Below are positions 44,249-52,800 of a stretch of 64,000 nucleotides of DNA, piece by piece (position 1 is the first letter of the stretch; each line of letters begins with the position of its first letter). Position numbers and translations under genes: made by a program. Origin of the DNA: JANLVI01 sp031363915 (lineage in GTDB: Bacteria > Vulcanimicrobiota > Vulcanimicrobiia > Vulcanimicrobiales > Vulcanimicrobiaceae); assembly GCA_031363915.1 (NCBI GenBank), contig JANLVI010000010.1, forward strand, positions 169,673-233,672. Direction: 5' to 3'. The notes under the pieces were generated by a model that saw nothing but the letters and a program-made list of their open reading frames with translations, was not told the DNA's origin and did no database searches.

Positions 44249-45141
44249 TGATCGCGCCAATTATGAAAGCGCCACCGGATGCGCTCGGGAAACGCGACCC
44301 GATGGTCGCCGTCGTGCTCGGCGTCGTGCATCTCGGCGCTTGCGCTGCGGTCGTTCCGGGGCTTTTCACGTGGTCGGGTGTGGCGATCGGCGTGGTGATC
44401 TACTATCTGACCGGCGCGATCGGAATTTGTCTTGGCTACCACCGGCTGCTAACGCATCGCAGCATTCGGCTACCGCGCGTGCTCGAGTACGCGGTGACGA
44501 TTCTCGGCGTGCTGGCGATGCAGGGCGGTCCGATCGCCTGGGTCTCGACGCACCGCGCGCATCACGCATTCTCCGACACGCCGCGCGACCCGCACGACTC
44601 GCGGCGCGGCTTTCTCTGGTGCCACGTCGAGTGGCTTTACCGGCGTAACCCGGCGCGGCTCTCGCGGACCGATCAGGCGCGCTACGCGCAAGACCTAGCC
44701 TCCGATCCGTTCTATCGTTTCGTCGACAAAACCGCGTTCGGCTGGCAAGTCGCGCTCGCGATCGTCCTCGTTGCGCTCGGCGGCTGGTCGTGGCTGGTTT
44801 GGGGCGTTTGCGTCCGTTTGGTGGCGACGTATCACGTCACGTGGCTCGTGAACAGCGCCGCTCACTTGTTCGGATCGCGCGAGTTTCGGGCGCCCGGCCG
44901 TGACCGCTCGACCAACAACTGGTTCGTCGCGTTCCTCGCCTGGGGTGAGGGCTGGCACAACAACCACCACGCGTTCCCGTTTTCGGCGCGCCATGGGCTG
45001 CACTGGCACCAAATCGATTTCACCTGGATAACGATTGACGTGCTGGCAAAGCTGCACATCGCAAAAGACGTGAAGATTCCCACACCCGACATGCGCGCGC
45101 GCCGTTCGCTTGAACCGATGCTGCGCGCAAACGCCCGATAG
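44248..45141 (+). CDS. Fatty acid desaturase, acyl-CoA delta-9 type
   Basis: 297-residue membrane di-iron desaturase. All three histidine boxes are seen: HRLLTH, HRAHH and HNNHH (in EGWHNNHHAFP), plus the GYHRLLTHRSI and DTPRDPHD contexts that mark stearoyl-CoA-type delta-9 desaturases. Two pairs of membrane helices flank the boxes. The start is GTG at 44248 overlapping the previous stop; ATG at 44263 is an alternative. It introduces a double bond into saturated acyl chains, affecting membrane fluidity. Desaturases next to photolyase genes fit a light/cold stress response. Confidence 0.93.
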   Translation: MIAPIMKAPPDALGKRDPMVAVVLGVVHLGACAAVVPGLFTWSGVAIGVVIYYLTGAIGICLGYHRLLTHRSIRLPRVLEYAVTILGVLAMQGGPIAWVSTHRAHHAFSDTPRDPHDSRRGFLWCHVEWLYRRNPARLSRTDQARYAQDLASDPFYRFVDKTAFGWQVALAIVLVALGGWSWLVWGVCVRLVATYHVTWLVNSAAHLFGSREFRAPGRDRSTNNWFVAFLAWGEGWHNNHHAFPFSARHGLHWHQIDFTWITIDVLAKLHIAKDVKIPTPDMRARRSLEPMLRANAR

Positions 45142-45156
45142 AAAAGCCGCAGCTTC

Positions 45157-46575
45157 CTAGCCGATAAGTCGCGCCCGGTCGACGCGCTTACCCCCCTGCA
45201 GGATCAGTTTCGGCGCGGTTTCTAAGAGCCGGGTATCGGTCGAGGGGTCACCCGCGAAGGCGACCACGTCCGCCAGCAGGCCCGGCGCGATCCGGCCCCG
45301 GTCCGGCGTGCCGAGCAAATCGGCTGCAACCGAGGTTGCGGATGCGAGCAGGTCCATCGGCCGCATCCCCATCGCTTGCAAGAGCGCGAAGTCTTTGTTG
45401 TTTTCTTTATGCGGAAAAACGCCGGCGTCGGTCCCGTAGGCGATCTTCACGCCGGAAGGTACGGCACGCAGCATGCCGGCTTTGCCCAGGCGTGCAGCTT
45501 GCTGAGCTTTCGCAAGGGAGCCCGGCGGAATATGATTCGGATTTCCCGGTTGGAGGATCGAATCGCCCGCCCAGATTGTCGGCACGAGATACGTACCGCG
45601 CTGTTTCATTTTTGCAAGCGTTGCGGACTCGACGCCGGTGCCGTGCTCGATCGAATGGACGCCACCTTCGACGGCCATCGCGATCCCCGGATCGCCATGA
45701 CAGTGAGCTGCCACTTTCAATCCGAATTTGTGCGCTTCGTCGACGAGCGCTTGAATCTCATCGAGATTGAATTGCGGCACGTCGAACGCATCGCCGTACG
45801 AAAGCACGCCGCCCGTCGCGGTGATCTTGATCAAATCGACGTGACGTTTGACGTGCTCGCGGACTTTTTGCCGGAAGCCGTACGGTCCAAACGATATCCC
45901 CGATTCGATTTCGCTATGGACGTCGACGAACGTGGGAACGTCGTTCGCATCACCGTGTCCGCCGGTAATCGAGAGGGCGGGGCCCGACGCGAGCATACGT
46001 GGTCCCGCGATCGCACCGCGCGCGATCGCATTACGAATCGCAAGGTCGATGCCGTTGCTCCCGCCGACATCGCGTACGGTCGTAAATCCGTTCGCCAACA
46101 TTTCGGCAGCATTGCGCGTGCTGTTGAGCGCCGCTTCCGCAACCGAATCGGCGGCACCGCGCCTTCCTTGCATGAGGTACGACGAATTCACAACCGATGC
46201 CGCGACGTGCGTATGCGCATCGATAAGTCCCGGCATGATCGTGGCATCTCCGAGATCGATCACGGTCGCGCCGCTCGGCGCATCTCCCGCGTTCATCGAA
46301 ACGATCTGCGTGCCTTTGATGACGACGAGACCAGGCGAATGCATCCGCGTGCCGTCGAACAGGCGCGCAGCACGGATGACGACGACGTCGGTATCGGCCG
46401 CGAGCGCGCGCAACGGGCGCAGCGCAAGCGCTCCGCCGAGGGCGAGGACGCCGGTCAGAAACGCGCGACGCCCGAAGGCAGCCTCGGCAGCAAAAAAAAC
46501 CGCAGGATCGAAAACGCCGTGCGGGCACCGGCAGCTCAAATCGGAATGCATGGCCGGGCTGTTCCCTGCCTGCAT
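45157..46575 (-). CDS. Tat-exported amidohydrolase (prolidase/imidazolonepropionase-like)
   Basis: 472-residue metal-dependent amidohydrolase. Metal ligands: HTH at 121-123, a Lys in LIKITATGG, HCHG, HSIEHG, and Asp in YGTDAGV. These place it with Xaa-Pro dipeptidase/organophosphate-acid-anhydrolase-like members. Residues 1-35 are odd, with CRCPHG and no signal features; then GRRAFLTGVLALGGALAL (twin-Arg 36-37) looks like a Tat signal, so the folded enzyme is exported, and the extra N-terminus is unusual. It is the last gene of the cytochrome b561 operon, 15 bases after the 40-residue microprotein. Confidence 0.85.
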   Translation of the reverse strand: MQAGNSPAMHSDLSCRCPHGVFDPAVFFAAEAAFGRRAFLTGVLALGGALALRPLRALAADTDVVVIRAARLFDGTRMHSPGLVVIKGTQIVSMNAGDAPSGATVIDLGDATIMPGLIDAHTHVAASVVNSSYLMQGRRGAADSVAEAALNSTRNAAEMLANGFTTVRDVGGSNGIDLAIRNAIARGAIAGPRMLASGPALSITGGHGDANDVPTFVDVHSEIESGISFGPYGFRQKVREHVKRHVDLIKITATGGVLSYGDAFDVPQFNLDEIQALVDEAHKFGLKVAAHCHGDPGIAMAVEGGVHSIEHGTGVESATLAKMKQRGTYLVPTIWAGDSILQPGNPNHIPPGSLAKAQQAARLGKAGMLRAVPSGVKIAYGTDAGVFPHKENNKDFALLQAMGMRPMDLLASATSVAADLLGTPDRGRIAPGLLADVVAFAGDPSTDTRLLETAPKLILQGGKRVDRARLIG

Positions 46576-46590
46576 GCCAACTCTTTGCCG

Positions 46591-46713
46591 CTAGGTTCGC
46601 GAGCGCTCGCTTGAGTCGAGTTCGGCCAGCTTCTTATAGATGATCGTAAACCCGGATATTGCGATCGATCCAAGCCCGAGCGTGGCGGTGACAAACCAGA
46701 ACCAAAACGGCAT
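46591..46713 (-). CDS. Small single-pass membrane protein, 40 residues
   Basis: Starts MPFWFWFVTATLGLGSI at ATG 46711-46713, which overlaps the previous stop (TGATG). It has one hydrophobic helix of about 24 residues, then a charged tail IYKKLAELDSSERSRT. No family recognised. Its tight placement between two membrane-related genes makes translation likely. It may be a subunit of a membrane complex with the cytochrome b561. Confidence 0.6.
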   Translation of the reverse strand: MPFWFWFVTATLGLGSIAISGFTIIYKKLAELDSSERSRT

Positions 46714-46820
46714 CAGCGTTTCACCCGTCGGTTGAGCGCGCTGCCCACAAGACCAACGAGTCCCCAGGCGGCCGTCACGATCACCGCGGCCGCGACCCAC
46801 AGAGCGTCGTGGTTATTCAT
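46713..46820 (-). CDS. Small single-pass membrane protein, 35 residues
   Basis: Starts MNNHDALWVAAAVIVTAAW, one helix, tail ALNRRVKR. The layout (short N-terminus, helix, basic tail) recalls CcmD-like helper subunits, but I cannot claim homology. The ATG lies inside the end of the TM2-like gene (8-base overlap) and its stop overlaps the next ATG, so four consecutive genes are translationally coupled. Confidence 0.6.
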   Translation of the reverse strand: MNNHDALWVAAAVIVTAAWGLVGLVGSALNRRVKR

Positions 46821-47280
46821 GCGCTCGCACCGCAGACTCGCCGAGAAAATTCATCTGCTCGATCGTCAGGCGCGCGAGTCGACGATTTTCGATGAGGACG
46901 AGCTGCGGGACAGAGAAAAGCGACTCGAGCCACCACGCGCCAAACCCGTTGAGGGTAAAGAACGCTGCGGCGCATTTCCCCCACTGCCGCATGTATCCGA
47001 ACGCGCCGACCGGTCCGAGCACGAGCGTGAGCATCCAAGCAACGGCGACGTTTTTCGGTCCAGCGCGATGGTACTCTTCATAAAACCGAAGCGTCTGCGC
47101 CCGATCCAGCTCGAGCGTCGCCTCGAGAACCACATCCTCACCCCGAGCGATCGCGACCTGTACGCGATTCACGGCCGCAGCGACGAGCGCGAGGACGAGA
47201 ATGCCGAGCGTCCACCAAGCAACAGCGATCACATGCAGAGCCACGTCGTTGAACGCGATAAACAGCGGTAAAGATGCCAT
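46813..47280 (-). CDS. TM2-domain-like membrane protein, 155 residues
   Basis: Starts at ATG 47280 (MASLPLFIAFND). A first membrane helix spans about residues 12-38, then a soluble stretch of about 40 residues, then a pair of helices with GPVGAFGYMRQWGK and GFGAWWLESLFSVPQLVLIEN, close to the TM2 domain pattern (glycine-rich first helix, WWL-D/E-LF second helix). Function of such proteins is not known. It starts 53 bases after the cytochrome b561 gene. In-frame sequence back to 47505 is antisense noise and is excluded. Confidence 0.75.
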   Translation of the reverse strand: MASLPLFIAFNDVALHVIAVAWWTLGILVLALVAAAVNRVQVAIARGEDVVLEATLELDRAQTLRFYEEYHRAGPKNVAVAWMLTLVLGPVGAFGYMRQWGKCAAAFFTLNGFGAWWLESLFSVPQLVLIENRRLARLTIEQMNFLGESAVRAHE

Positions 47281-47332
47281 GCCCGTTAGACGAGATCGCC
47301 GCCGAAGAGTTCCCGGCGAGCGAACGGAGCAG

Positions 47333-48148
47333 CTAGTTGCGCTCCGCCGGTTCCCCGGAGGCGCGCTCGGGCGTCGGACCGGCGCGATGCGACTCGATGG
47401 TCCAACGCAAAAATGCCGGCACGCCTTTCGGTCCGCTCGTCGCGGTAACTGTCGCGAAAAACGCGACGATCGACGCCACAATGATGCCGCTCCATGCCAG
47501 CGCACGACGCGTGCGAATCGGGGTCACGACAGTGCGGCCGCTGAGCATTCCGAGTAGCGTCGCCCATCCGGCCCGCACCACCTGTGTGACGTGGACGACG
47601 ATGAATGCCAGCAATGCGAGCGCGAGCACGATGTGGATCGCCCTCGCGATACTCTTTCCACCGAAGATCACGATGATAAAATGGAGCTGAGGACTGAACC
47701 ACAGTCCTAGTCCCGTGAGGATCATGACCGAGCCTGCTACCATCACGAGCACATACACCAAACGCTGGGCGGAGTTGTAATCCGATCGTTCGAGCGCGGC
47801 ACGCGGTTTCGTGATTTCCTCAATCGCCGCAGTCCAGGCGTCACGCAGCCAGTTGCCGCGCAGTTGCAATCGGCGCCAGCTTCCGCTTGCGAACGACGTC
47901 GCTGCGTAAACGACGGCGTTTGTCATGAACGCGATCGCGAGCGCCAAATGCCAGGCACGACCGATCGTTTTGTGTCCTGTGAGTTGCAACGCGTTCCACA
48001 CCGGCGTCGGCAACAGATGCACGTATGCGGCATAGTGGCGGTCCATCACGAGTTGCGCGAGCCCCGTCCAGAGCAAGATCAGCAGCGCCCCAGCGTTGAT
48101 CCAGTGTGCGGTCCGGATGTGTCGCGGGTGAACGGTTCGGGCTTCCAT
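47333..48148 (-). CDS. Cytochrome b561 / Ni-hydrogenase-type cytochrome b
   Basis: 271 residues from ATG 48148 (an upstream TTG at 48166 is possible). It has four to five membrane helices with the haem-ligand histidines of the hydrogenase/formate-dehydrogenase b-type cytochrome family: TAHWINAG, GRAWHLALA, and IHIVLALALLAFIVVH. It would carry electrons between the quinone pool and a partner oxidoreductase. The usual partners (molybdopterin enzyme or hydrogenase) are absent here; the operon continues instead with a TM2-like protein, two microproteins and an amidohydrolase. The 119 bases before it hold the promoter shared divergently with the S10 genes. Confidence 0.88.
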   Translation of the reverse strand: MEARTVHPRHIRTAHWINAGALLILLWTGLAQLVMDRHYAAYVHLLPTPVWNALQLTGHKTIGRAWHLALAIAFMTNAVVYAATSFASGSWRRLQLRGNWLRDAWTAAIEEITKPRAALERSDYNSAQRLVYVLVMVAGSVMILTGLGLWFSPQLHFIIVIFGGKSIARAIHIVLALALLAFIVVHVTQVVRAGWATLLGMLSGRTVVTPIRTRRALAWSGIIVASIVAFFATVTATSGPKGVPAFLRWTIESHRAGPTPERASGEPAERN

Positions 48149-48267
48149 CAGGCTAGCATCAAGCAATCGGCTCGTAGATCACTGGGACGACGGTATTCTT
48201 AATCCGCCGTTATTCCCAGGTTCGAACGTACGGGGACCCGGCTCGCATCCGCGCGAACGCGAGACCC

Positions 48268-49806
48268 GTGCACGTACGAAATTTTTCGCTGAGGTCCGCG
48301 TATGCGGCGGTCCTTCTGCTCACCTGCGGCCCCGCGACGGCAAACGCCGCCGGTGCGCCGCCGCCCGCGGCCGCAGCGCCGGCTCCCGCTCCAGGCGGCA
48401 TCATCACGACCCGCCATTCGGTGACCGTCGGCGGAAAAACGCTCGCATATAGCGCGCACGCCGGGATGCTCACGCTGCGCGACGCGAAAGGCGAACCGAC
48501 GGCGAACGTCTTCTCGGTCGCCTACACGCTCGATGGGGCAGCGCCGCGCTCGCGGCCGGTCACCTTCATTTGGAACGGCGGTCCGGGCTCATCCTCGATG
48601 TGGCTGCAGATGGGATCTTACGCGCCGGTACGGGTGCAAGTGCCCTCGAACGCCGTCGCTGCGGCGCCGAATACGCCCCTTGCACCGAACCCCGACTCGC
48701 TCATCGATACGACCGACATGGTGTTCATCGATGCGATCGGTACGGGCTATAGCGAGATCGCGGAAAAAGGCGATCCCAAGATGTTCTTCGGGATCGATGA
48801 AGACGCGCGCGCATTCGCACAGTTCATCCGGCTGTGGACGACCCTCAACGACCGCTGGACCTCCCCAAAATTCTTGTTCGGCGAATCGTACGGCACGACA
48901 CGCGCGGCCGATGTCGTCAATCGCCTGCAAGATGACGGCATGGCGATAAACGGCGTCGTGCTCCTCTCCTCGGTGCTCGATTTCAACGCGCTCGACAACG
49001 GACAAGGGCCGGGCGAAGACTACGGCTACATCGCGTTTCTGCCGACCGAGGCTGCCGTCGCGTGGTACCACAAACGCGTCGCCGGGAATCCGCCGGACCT
49101 CGCGCGCTTTCTCGATACCGTGCGCGCCTTCGCACTTGGGCCGTACGGCGATGCACTTCAGCGCGGTGATACGCTCGATGCCGCCACGCGCCGCGGCGTG
49201 ATCGCGAAGATCAGCGACTACACGGGGCTCGATCCGGCCTATATCGATCGCGCGAACATGCGGATCGATCCCGGACGCTTCGAACACCAACTGCTGAGCA
49301 ATACGGGTCAGACGACCGGCCGACTCGACGGCCGCTATCAGGGGCCCGAACTCGATCGCACGGGCGATTCGGCGACCTACGATCCGACGAGCGATTCGAC
49401 GCTCACCGGCGCGTTCGTCGGCGCGTTCAGCAGCTACGTGCGCAACGACCTCGGCTTCAAAGTCGAACGCCCCTACTTGGGAACGAACTATCCACTCGTC
49501 GGCGCGCACTGGAACAACCGGCGCGAGAATACGATCACGGCCGCAAGCGTCGCGGGCGATTTACGCGATGCGATGACGAAAAATCCATATCTGCGTGTCT
49601 TTTCAGCAAACGGCTATTACGATTTAGCGACGCCGTTCTTCGGCACCGAATATACGCTCGCGCATCTCGGTCTTGCGCCCGCGCTGCGTTCGCATGTCGA
49701 ATACGGATTCTATCCCTCAGGCCACATGGTCTATATCAACGACGAATCGCGGCGCGCGTTCAAGGCGGACCTCGTGCGATTCTATAAAGAAGCGGCGGGG
49801 CAGTAA
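48268..49806 (+). CDS. S10 family serine carboxypeptidase-like protein, secreted (copy 1)
   Basis: 512 residues starting at GTG 48268, with a signal peptide (core YAAVLLLTCG, cleavage near ANA) and an Ala/Pro linker. S10 motifs: oxyanion WNGGPGSSSMW near 102-112, catalytic Ser S207 in FGESYGT, then GYYDLATPFFGTEY containing the Asp and YPSGHMVY the His. It removes C-terminal residues from peptides at acid or neutral pH, outside the cytosol. A paralogue follows after one base; the two align along their whole length, a clear tandem duplication. Confidence 0.93.
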   Translation: MHVRNFSLRSAYAAVLLLTCGPATANAAGAPPPAAAAPAPAPGGIITTRHSVTVGGKTLAYSAHAGMLTLRDAKGEPTANVFSVAYTLDGAAPRSRPVTFIWNGGPGSSSMWLQMGSYAPVRVQVPSNAVAAAPNTPLAPNPDSLIDTTDMVFIDAIGTGYSEIAEKGDPKMFFGIDEDARAFAQFIRLWTTLNDRWTSPKFLFGESYGTTRAADVVNRLQDDGMAINGVVLLSSVLDFNALDNGQGPGEDYGYIAFLPTEAAVAWYHKRVAGNPPDLARFLDTVRAFALGPYGDALQRGDTLDAATRRGVIAKISDYTGLDPAYIDRANMRIDPGRFEHQLLSNTGQTTGRLDGRYQGPELDRTGDSATYDPTSDSTLTGAFVGAFSSYVRNDLGFKVERPYLGTNYPLVGAHWNNRRENTITAASVAGDLRDAMTKNPYLRVFSANGYYDLATPFFGTEYTLAHLGLAPALRSHVEYGFYPSGHMVYINDESRRAFKADLVRFYKEAAGQ

Positions 49807-49807
49807 C

Positions 49808-51328
49808 GTGCGTCTTTTCTCAACGATCCTGATCGCAGCGCTCGCGTGCGCGTCACCGATCGCCGCCGGCGCGCAGGCTGCAGCTCCCCAACCAACGCCC
49901 TCACCGCGTCCGCTGCCGAGCGTGCGCGACGCCGTGACGCATCACGCGATCACGATTGCGGGCAAGCGCATCGCGTACACCGCGCGCGCCGGAACGTTGC
50001 TCTTACGCGATGCCGACGATCGCCCGACCGCAAGCGTCTTCTTCGTCGCCTACACCGCAGACGGCGCCGTTGCGCGGAAACGGCCGGTAACGTATTTCTG
50101 GAACGGCGGCCCAGGCTCGTCGACGATCTGGCTGCATATGGGATCGTTTGCGCCCGTGCGCGTGCAAGTGCCCGCGGATGGAACGCAGCCGCCGCCGAAC
50201 GCACCGCTGGTCGACAATCCCTCCTCGCTCATCGACAAAAGCGATCTGGTCTTCATCGATGCGGTTGGCACCGGTTGGAGTTCGCTTGTCGGTCAGGGCA
50301 AAGGCACCGACTTCTGGGGCATCGACGAAGACGCGAAGGCCTTCGCGCAGTTTATCGAACGCTACGCGACGCGCTATGCGCGCTGGGAATCACCGACGTT
50401 TCTCTTCGGCGAATCGTACGGTACAACGCGCGCAGCGAACGTCGCAAACGTGTTGCAAACATACGGCATGGCCGTTAGCGGCGTAACGCTGCTCTCCTCG
50501 GCGCTCGACTACAACGTCTTGCCGATCGGCAACAACCCGGGCGAGGACCTCGCGTTCATCGGCTATCTGCCGACGGAAGCGGCCGTCGCCTGGTATCACA
50601 AGAAAGTCCCGGGCAATCCCAAGAACCTCGACGCGTTCGTCGCACAAGCGCGCGCGTTTGCGGGTGGAGACTACGCGCGTGCTCTACGAATGGGCGACAA
50701 ACTCGACCCGGCGATGCGCACGGCAACGATCGCGCGCATCCACGCCCTCACCGGCTTGGACGAGCGCTATATCGACGCTGCGAATATGCGGATCGATCCC
50801 AGTCGATTCCAAAACGAGCTCTTGCGCGGCGACGGCAAGAACGTTGGCCGGTACGACGGTCGCTACACGGGCCCCGAGCCCGACCGCAATAGCGCAAACC
50901 CTTCGTACGATCCGTCGGATACCAACGCCTCGAGCGCATTTGTGGGGGCTTGGAACCACTACGCTTACGACGTCCTCAACTTCAAAGACGAGCGCCCCTA
51001 CAACGTGATCGACTTCAGCGTAAATCGGAATTGGAAATACCAGCGTGGCGAGGATTCCAATGCCCCGACGGTCGTGGCCGATCTGCGCAACGCCCTCCTT
51101 CAGAATCCGTACTTGCACGTGCTCTCAGCGAACGGCTACTTCGATCTCGCAACGTCGTTCTACGGAACGGAATATCTGCTCGACCACATGGGGTTGAACG
51201 CCGCGCAACGCGCACGCTTGCATTACGCCTACTTCCCCTCGGGTCACGAAGTTTATCTAAACGGCGTAGCGCTCGTGCAATTCAAATCCGTGATGGTCAA
51301 ATTCTACGATGAGGCGCTCAAGCGCTAA
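49808..51328 (+). CDS. S10 family serine carboxypeptidase-like protein, secreted (copy 2)
   Basis: 506 residues from GTG 49808, chosen because the signal peptide MRLFSTILIAALACASPIAA begins there; in-frame sequence back to 49673 is inside copy 1. Motifs match copy 1: WNGGPGSSTIW near 98-108, S203 in FGESYGT, GYFDLATSFYGTEY with the Asp, and YFPSGHEVY with the His. The N-terminal linker and the region around 155-170 (WSSLVGQGKGTDFW) differ most from copy 1, so substrate preference may have diverged. It ends 14 bases from the convergent monooxygenase gene. Confidence 0.93.
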   Translation: MRLFSTILIAALACASPIAAGAQAAAPQPTPSPRPLPSVRDAVTHHAITIAGKRIAYTARAGTLLLRDADDRPTASVFFVAYTADGAVARKRPVTYFWNGGPGSSTIWLHMGSFAPVRVQVPADGTQPPPNAPLVDNPSSLIDKSDLVFIDAVGTGWSSLVGQGKGTDFWGIDEDAKAFAQFIERYATRYARWESPTFLFGESYGTTRAANVANVLQTYGMAVSGVTLLSSALDYNVLPIGNNPGEDLAFIGYLPTEAAVAWYHKKVPGNPKNLDAFVAQARAFAGGDYARALRMGDKLDPAMRTATIARIHALTGLDERYIDAANMRIDPSRFQNELLRGDGKNVGRYDGRYTGPEPDRNSANPSYDPSDTNASSAFVGAWNHYAYDVLNFKDERPYNVIDFSVNRNWKYQRGEDSNAPTVVADLRNALLQNPYLHVLSANGYFDLATSFYGTEYLLDHMGLNAAQRARLHYAYFPSGHEVYLNGVALVQFKSVMVKFYDEALKR

Positions 51329-51342
51329 GCCGATGCCGAACC

Positions 51343-52800
51343 CTACCGGTCGGTGTGGTAGTGCTCGGCATCGAAGCGTGAGGTTCGATTGCGAAACGCA
51401 AACGTAAAGCCAGGCCAAAGCGACACGTTCTTTCCGCTCGCGTCTTGATACCAACTCGAGCAACCCGTCGCCCAAACCGTGCCCTGCATGCGTTTCTGCA
51501 CGTCACGATTGAACGCGCGCGAAACCTCGGTTTTGACGTCGATCGCCTTGGCTTTCGTCCGATCGAGATAGGCGAGCGCGCCCAGAATGTAGCGGTATTG
51601 CGCCTCCATCATATACACCATCGAATTGTGCCCGAGCCCCGTGTTCGGTCCGATCACGAGAAACAAGTTCGGGAAGCCCGCAATGCTCGTGCCGAGATAC
51701 GCCTCCATCCCCTCGCTCCACGTTGAGGCAAGGTCGACGCCGTCGCGACCGAAGAACCGGACCGGCGCCGTGCCGTCGGTCGCCTTGAATCCCGTACCAT
51801 AGACGATCACGTCCGCCGCAATCTCACGCCCGTCCGCAGCGATCACCGAGCGTTCCCGAATCCGATCGAGGCTCGTCGTCAGCAATTCCACATTGGGGCG
51901 CTGGATCGCTGGATAGTAGTCATCGGAGATCAAGATGCGTTTGCAGCCCGCACGATATGCGGGCGTGAGCTTCTCCCGCAAGACGGAATCGGCGACCGAG
52001 CGTTTGAGAAACGCGCGCACGCCCGCTTCTTGTTTTTCTAGGAGTTTCGGATTGACGACGAAACCAAGCGCGCGTATCTCCAGCGTCCAATAAATCGCCT
52101 GACGAACGAACCACGCATAGAATGGGATCAGCCCTCGGGCAAGCTTTCGAGCGTTACTTACCGGACGATCTTTGCGCGGGATGATCCACGGGGGCGTGCG
52201 CTGGAAGATCGTTAAGTGCCCGACCTGTGGCGCGATCTGCGGAACGAATTGAATGGCGCTCGCACCCGTTCCGATCACGACGACATTCTTGCCCGCAAGA
52301 TCGACCGAATAGTTCCACTTCGACGAGTGGAAAGACGCACCGGTAAACGTCTCGCGTCCCGGAATTGCCGGATAATTCGGCTTGTTGAGCGGGCCCATCG
52401 CCGAGACAACGACGCGGCTGCGAAGCACCTCACCGCTCGTGAGCGTCACCGCCCACGTGCCGCTCGCATCGTCAAAGCGCGCCTCGGCAAGCTCGCTCTT
52501 GAAGCGAATCTTGTCGTAAACACTTTGTTTCTTTGCCGTTCGCTGCAGATACGTGAGCAGTTCGGGTTGCTGCGGATAGATGCGCGACCAGCGGACGTGC
52601 GGTTCGAACGAAAACGAATAGAGCATCGAGGGGATGTCGCAGGCGCAGCCGGGATAGACATTATCGCGCCAGGTGCCGCCGACGTCGGCGGCGCGCTCGA
52701 GCACGATAAACGAATCGATACCCGCTTTCTTGAGTTGAATCGCCATCCCCAGGCCGCCGAAGCCGGCCCCGATGACGATCACCTCCGCGTCGAGTGTCAT
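51343..52800 (-). CDS. Flavin-containing (Baeyer-Villiger type) monooxygenase
   Basis: 485 residues from ATG 52800. First Rossmann motif GAGFGGLG at 11-18, Baeyer-Villiger fingerprint FTGASFHSSKW at 152-162, and second Rossmann motif VIGTGASAIQ soon after. Such NADPH/FAD enzymes insert oxygen into ketones to give esters or lactones. Its ATG overlaps the stop of the upstream esterase gene (ATGA), so the ester product could be cleaved at once by that neighbour. In-frame sequence upstream to 53112 lies inside the esterase gene and is excluded. Confidence 0.93.
   Translation of the reverse strand: MTLDAEVIVIGAGFGGLGMAIQLKKAGIDSFIVLERAADVGGTWRDNVYPGCACDIPSMLYSFSFEPHVRWSRIYPQQPELLTYLQRTAKKQSVYDKIRFKSELAEARFDDASGTWAVTLTSGEVLRSRVVVSAMGPLNKPNYPAIPGRETFTGASFHSSKWNYSVDLAGKNVVVIGTGASAIQFVPQIAPQVGHLTIFQRTPPWIIPRKDRPVSNARKLARGLIPFYAWFVRQAIYWTLEIRALGFVVNPKLLEKQEAGVRAFLKRSVADSVLREKLTPAYRAGCKRILISDDYYPAIQRPNVELLTTSLDRIRERSVIAADGREIAADVIVYGTGFKATDGTAPVRFFGRDGVDLASTWSEGMEAYLGTSIAGFPNLFLVIGPNTGLGHNSMVYMMEAQYRYILGALAYLDRTKAKAIDVKTEVSRAFNRDVQKRMQGTVWATGCSSWYQDASGKNVSLWPGFTFAFRNRTSRFDAEHYHTDR

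Noticed and set aside
45376..46614. A 412-codon open frame on the plus strand opposite the amidohydrolase gene
   Set aside because: It is Arg/His-rich without any domain and mirrors the codon structure of the real gene, as happens in GC-rich DNA.
46821..48267. A hydrogenase or formate dehydrogenase locus, because of the b-type cytochrome
   Set aside because: No large or small hydrogenase subunit, molybdopterin enzyme or maturation gene is present nearby.
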